Source: Nostoc sp. 106C (lineage in GTDB: Bacteria > Cyanobacteriota > Cyanobacteriia > Cyanobacteriales > Nostocaceae). Taken from it: DNA of 64,000 nucleotides. The translations under genes and the position numbers were made by a program. A model generated the notes under the pieces. It was not told where the DNA came from, ran no database searches, and saw only the letters and a program-made list of their open reading frames with translations. The DNA lies in assembly GCF_002154725.1 (NCBI RefSeq), contig NZ_MTAW01000169.1, forward strand, positions 47,138 through 111,137. Direction: 5' to 3'. Shown piece by piece: positions 63,101 through 64,000 of this stretch (its first letter is position 1; the number at the start of each line of letters is the position of its first letter).

Positions 63101-63823
63101 ACAAGTTGGGTGTCAGGAGTTGCTTTCAGCCCTGTTGAACAGATTCTTGCCAGTGGTAGTTTTGACACAACTATTAAAATATGGAGTATTGATGACGGTA
63201 GATGCATTAATACTTTGCAGGGACATACAAGTTTCGTATGGTCAACCGCCTTTAGTCCCAATGGACAAACTCTTGCTAGTAGCAGCTTTGATAAAACTAT
63301 CAGACTGTGGAATATCCATGATGGTAAATGTCTGAAAGTTTTGCAAGGGCATACTAACTGGGTCTGGTCAGTTGCTTTCAGTCCTGATGGGCAAACTTTG
63401 GCTAGTAGCAGTGCTGACCATACCATTAAACTGTGGGATGCTGGTACAGGTCAATGTTTGCAAACTCTACAAGAGCATACCAATCAAGTTTTTCAAGTTA
63501 AGTTTAGCCCAGACAATCAAACACTTGTCAGTTGCAGTACTGACCGCACAATCAAACTATGGAATGTTAATTCGGGTCAATGCCTTGTAACCTTACACGG
63601 TCACACAAATCAGATCCGTTGTGTTGCTTTCAATACCAATGGTCAAATCGTTGCTAGTGGTAGCGCTGATGATACTATTAAAATTTGGGATTGGAATAGG
63701 GGTGAATGTTTGAAAACCCTCAAAGCTGACCTACCCTACCAAGAGATGAATATTACTAGTGTTACAGGTTTAAGCGAAGCCCAAAAAGCAACTTTGAAAG
63801 CTTTAGGAGCGATTGAACAATAG
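60191..63823 (+). CDS. STAND (NB-ARC) ATPase with HTH and 14 WD40 repeats
   Basis: The 1210-residue protein is modular. Residues 20-110 form a sigma-like HTH (VETSIIVGSLQKQTYEEIAQ, SGYSESYVRRDVGPKLW). Residues 145-440 are NB-ARC, with Walker A ALLGMGGIGKSACSVKLA, Walker B RCLVILDNLETI and YGNSPLAIKIVATS. A helical part follows, then a short pentapeptide-like stretch (DFSDLTIWHADLQGIDLHRV). From about 585 there are 14 WD40 units of 42 residues (e.g. GHTSWVTSVAFSLDGQTLAS), enough for two seven-bladed propellers. STAND proteins oligomerise when a ligand binds their repeats and are common in bacterial signalling and defence. No effector domain other than the HTH is visible. M18 at 60242 is an alternative start. 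Confidence 0.92.
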   Translation: MSGKVRYDYQVGVKRKKMSLELKVSVVNAALFERFGRYLNDVETSIIVGSLQKQTYEEIAQSSGYSESYVRRDVGPKLWKVLSEALGEEVSKNNLQAALERRLQSQQRMRKSDDSNSGTANSEIKTQDLPKSHQDWGEAVDVSFFYGRQSELTTLKQWIVQDKCRLVALLGMGGIGKSACSVKLAQLLQAEFELIIWRSLRNAPLLETLLTDLIAFLSHQQETKADIGILIQYLRSQRCLVILDNLETILDAQPAGQYRSGYEGYSELLRLVGETKHQSCLILTSREKPSEIATLEGEDLAVRSLKLEGSPEVAQSLLQAKRLVGNEAQKQTLCDRYGNSPLAIKIVATSIQELFDGDIGEFQKQDTIIFNGIRRLLDRQFERLSPLEQTIMYWLAINREWTTIAELEADIVGAIPKSRILEGLESLNGRSLLEKKSGRYTQQPVVMEYVTDRLIEQSVNELITKNLSLFLSHALIKTTVKDYVRSSQVRLILQPIAELFKRVFSSTFILKQQLQAITELLRQPENRLSGYGGGNLINLCRYLQIDLTNSDFSDLTIWHADLQGIDLHRVSFARSDLAKSTFTQAFSVATTVAFSPNGEILAIGDGTGKINLWQILGSKGLTAEIGQPLLTLKEHQAWIWSVSFSPDGKTIASASEDRTVRLWNVKTGESLRILHGHTGMVSSVTFSRDGQIVASGSADLTVRLWDVNTGQCLKILCGHNHQVRTVAFSPDGQTIASASDDQTIRLWQVSTGQVLRVLEGHTSPVWAVSFHSDGKILATGSHDQTVKFWDTHTGQCIKTLQGHDSMVWSVAFHPNGQILASGSGDATVRLWETDTGQCVKILQEHNSMVWSVAFHPNGQILASGSEDRTVKLWDLQSNQALRTFQGYANQIWSVAFSPNEQILASGSTNSLRLWDINTGECLKTLQGHTSWVTSVAFSLDGQTLASSSCDQTIRIWALDTRECLKTLQGHTSWVSGVAFSPVEQILASGSFDTTIKIWSIDDGRCINTLQGHTSFVWSTAFSPNGQTLASSSFDKTIRLWNIHDGKCLKVLQGHTNWVWSVAFSPDGQTLASSSADHTIKLWDAGTGQCLQTLQEHTNQVFQVKFSPDNQTLVSCSTDRTIKLWNVNSGQCLVTLHGHTNQIRCVAFNTNGQIVASGSADDTIKIWDWNRGECLKTLKADLPYQEMNITSVTGLSEAQKATLKALGAIEQ

Positions 63824-64000
63824 ACTTATCTATGAATAGCCAATGCTTTCCAAAAGATGATTTCTATTAACTTTGAGGGCGGCTGTAAATCCGCGGTCTG
63901 TGATAGTGTAGGTCAGGTGAGAAGTTATTGCTGTCTCCATCCTTGACTGGAGTTTAGACTAAGCCATCCAAAAAGACCCAGCAGTGCTGAGTTAATGAGA

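Noticed and set aside
63040..63426. 128-codon minus-strand frame and similar plus-strand frames
   Set aside because: They are shadows of the periodic WD40 coding sequence.
62100..63720. Regularly spaced near-identical DNA repeats, period about 126 bp
   Set aside because: Not a CRISPR array: the repeats are WD40 blades in one continuous reading frame, with no unique spacers.
1..64000. Search for tRNA, rRNA, tmRNA, RNase P RNA and CRISPR
   Set aside because: Reading the intergenic regions by eye gave no T-loop, rRNA core or regular spacer pattern; a covariance-model scan would be needed to exclude small RNAs.

Overview
The window is chromosomal DNA from a filamentous, heterocyst-type (Nostocales-like) cyanobacterium. 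Pointers are the very frequent HIP1 octamer GCGATCGC, a high-light-inducible protein, Mg-protoporphyrin IX methyltransferase (ChlM), the NblS-interacting protein SipA, the cyanobacterial rsmA-ispE-DUF3082 block, several cyanobacteria-only small proteins, and a heavy load of PAS/receiver histidine kinases, pentapeptide and WD40/STAND proteins. Base composition is about 40% GC. No rRNA, tRNA, CRISPR array or complete insertion sequence was recognised. Interspersed hairpin repeats and decayed genes are common.

Layout. 1-1475: predicted RNA-repair operon, an ATP-dependent RNA ligase followed by an HD-domain end-healing protein that runs off the window. 2257-4963: hli, a DUF2267 protein, then a partly decayed locus with the tail of a Co/Ni-type ECF ATPase, a CsoR/RcnR-family regulator lacking two canonical metal ligands, a short FmdE-like protein and a membrane protein. 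5231-7363: rsmA, ispE, DUF3082. 7839-9926: a Trypco1-like protein, a caspase-like peptidase that has lost its FGE half, and a DUF6888/DUF6887-like small gene pair. 9941-22041: Uma2, a 1261-residue multi-PAS kinase, a tyrosine recombinase, a GerMN lipoprotein, a plasmid-style RHH/ParA pair with repeated operator-like sites, and two more hybrid kinases. 22884-30815: a 40-residue membrane peptide and hairpin-rich leader before an MBL-fold protein, Nif3, YjbQ, a pentapeptide protein, a frameshifted Rpn nuclease and a MurG-like glycosyltransferase. 31532-43086: a kinase remnant, a hybrid kinase, clpC, a 2OG-Fe(II) oxygenase, PrxQ, SipA, a Coq4-like protein, and a Spy-like periplasmic protein divergent from a NarL-type two-component pair.

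The most unusual parts lie between 44.6 and 63.8 kb. First, 44635-48037 holds a membrane protein with a Cys/Gly-rich tail (TIGR04222 type), a tiny membrane protein, a DUF692/MNIO metalloenzyme and its overlapping partner. This looks like a RiPP-type system in which the MNIO would modify the cysteine-rich tail; an HNH/RHH gene pair sits on the opposite strand inside it. Second, 51171-55995 holds an STM4013 hydrolase, two radical-SAM proteins (STM4012, STM4011), an ankyrin protein and an adenylyl-sulfate kinase overlapping STM4011. This uncharacterised cluster is here linked to activated sulfate. Third, 56579-59653 holds a VOC+SnoaL+SnoaL fusion that still carries an internal ribosome-binding site, next to a condensation/PapA-like acyltransferase. 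Last, 60191-63823 encodes a 1210-residue STAND ATPase with 14 WD40 repeats.

Family names come from recalled motifs and were not checked against a database. Residue positions were counted by hand.
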